DNA from: Hyphomicrobiales bacterium
GTDB taxonomy: Bacteria > Pseudomonadota > Alphaproteobacteria > Micropepsales > Micropepsaceae
Direction of reading: 5' to 3'
Assembly (NCBI GenBank): GCA_017849395.1
Contig: JAFIHO010000244.1
Location: forward strand, 1 to 15,385
Length of the DNA stretch: 15,385 nucleotides
This document shows positions 15,038 through 15,385 of this stretch, piece by piece; within the stretch, counting starts at the first letter, position 1; each line of letters opens with the position of its first letter. Position numbers and translations under genes: made by a program. Below the pieces are notes generated by a model, which made no database searches, was not told where the DNA came from, and was given only the letters and a program-made list of their open reading frames with translations.

Positions 15038-15385
15038 TCAGTACCGATAGGTATCCGGCTTGAACGGCCCCGCCTTGGGGACATTGATATAGTCGGACTG
15101 CTTGGTGTTCAGCTCGGTCAGCTTCGCGCCGATCTTGCCCAGATGCAGGCGGGCAACCTTCTCGTCCAGATGCTTGGGCAGGGTGTAGACCTTCTTCTCA
15201 TATTTGCCCGGATTGCAGAACAGTTCGATCTGCGCCAGCGTCTGGTTCGTGAAGGACGCGCTCATCACGAAGCTGGGATGGCCCATGGCGTTGCCAAGGT
15301 TCACCAGGCGGCCTTCCGACAGCATGATGATGCGCTTGCCGTCGGGGAATTCGATCTCGTCCACCTGCGGCTTGATGTTGTTCCA
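15038..15385 (-). CDS. ahcY: Adenosylhomocysteinase, C-terminal part (5' end beyond window)
   Basis: The 115 visible residues are the C-terminus of S-adenosylhomocysteine hydrolase, which splits S-adenosylhomocysteine into adenosine and homocysteine and so relieves product inhibition of methyltransferases. The frame is open to the right edge, so the ATG at 15364 seen in this stretch is not the start. Family strings include WNNIKPQVDEIEFPDGKRI, SEGRLVNLGNAMGHPSFVMS and the closing KPDTYRY, whose Lys and final Tyr reach into the NAD site of the neighbouring subunit in the tetramer. It ends with TGA at 15038 and a clear terminator. NAD-binding Rossmann residues lie outside the window. Confidence 0.97.
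   Translation of the reverse strand, partial: WNNIKPQVDEIEFPDGKRIIMLSEGRLVNLGNAMGHPSFVMSASFTNQTLAQIELFCNPGKYEKKVYTLPKHLDEKVARLHLGKIGAKLTELNTKQSDYINVPKAGPFKPDTYRY

Noticed and set aside
1..15385. CRISPR array, phage or transposon, or defence system
   Set aside because: No regularly spaced repeats, integrase, transposase or known defence genes were seen. AddAB and AmgK could suggest phage or drug defence, but both are housekeeping here.

Overview
The window is a high-GC, densely coded stretch of what is almost certainly an alphaproteobacterial chromosome. The pointers are a DivL-type pseudokinase with Tyr in place of the H-box His, AddA/AddB of the alphaproteobacterial form (AddB has neither a Walker A motif nor Fe-S cysteines in its C-terminal half), and the gene order ahcY - PAS sensor kinase - tsaE - phosphotransferase - nucleotidyltransferase - addB - addA - trxA, which I recall as common in this class. 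I cannot fix the order or genus; a relative of the Caulobacter-like or Rhizomicrobium-like lineages is a guess. No mobile element, CRISPR array, rRNA or tRNA was seen.

Layout, left to right. Positions 1-883 (minus) hold the N-terminal part of an exported glutamate-carboxypeptidase-II-like M28 peptidase that runs off the left edge, with a strong hairpin over its ribosome binding site. Positions 984-10000 (minus) are a compact operon read right to left: tsaE, amgK, murU, addB, addA, then trxA. The first five genes overlap at every junction (8 nt, GTGA, GTGA, ATGA), so translational coupling is likely. It joins tRNA t6A synthesis, peptidoglycan sugar salvage, double-strand-break repair and thiol redox control.

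Positions 10087-11758 (plus) are a putidaredoxin-reductase-type flavoprotein and an adrenodoxin-type [2Fe-2S] ferredoxin, together an NAD(P)H-to-ferredoxin electron chain with no terminal oxygenase in view. A hairpin-bearing, repeat-like spacer separates them. Positions 11813-12337 (minus) are a small membrane-anchored protein of unknown function with visibly lower GC. It lies 16 nt after the divL stop codon. These three genes look like an insertion between divL and tsaE.

Positions 12354-14771 (minus) are divL. Its leader carries three GANTC (CcrM methylation) sites within 42 bp and a near-consensus CtrA box, which suggests cell-cycle control of a regulator that itself feeds into CtrA. A clear intrinsic terminator at 14987-15017 closes ahcY, whose C-terminal 115 residues occupy the right edge.
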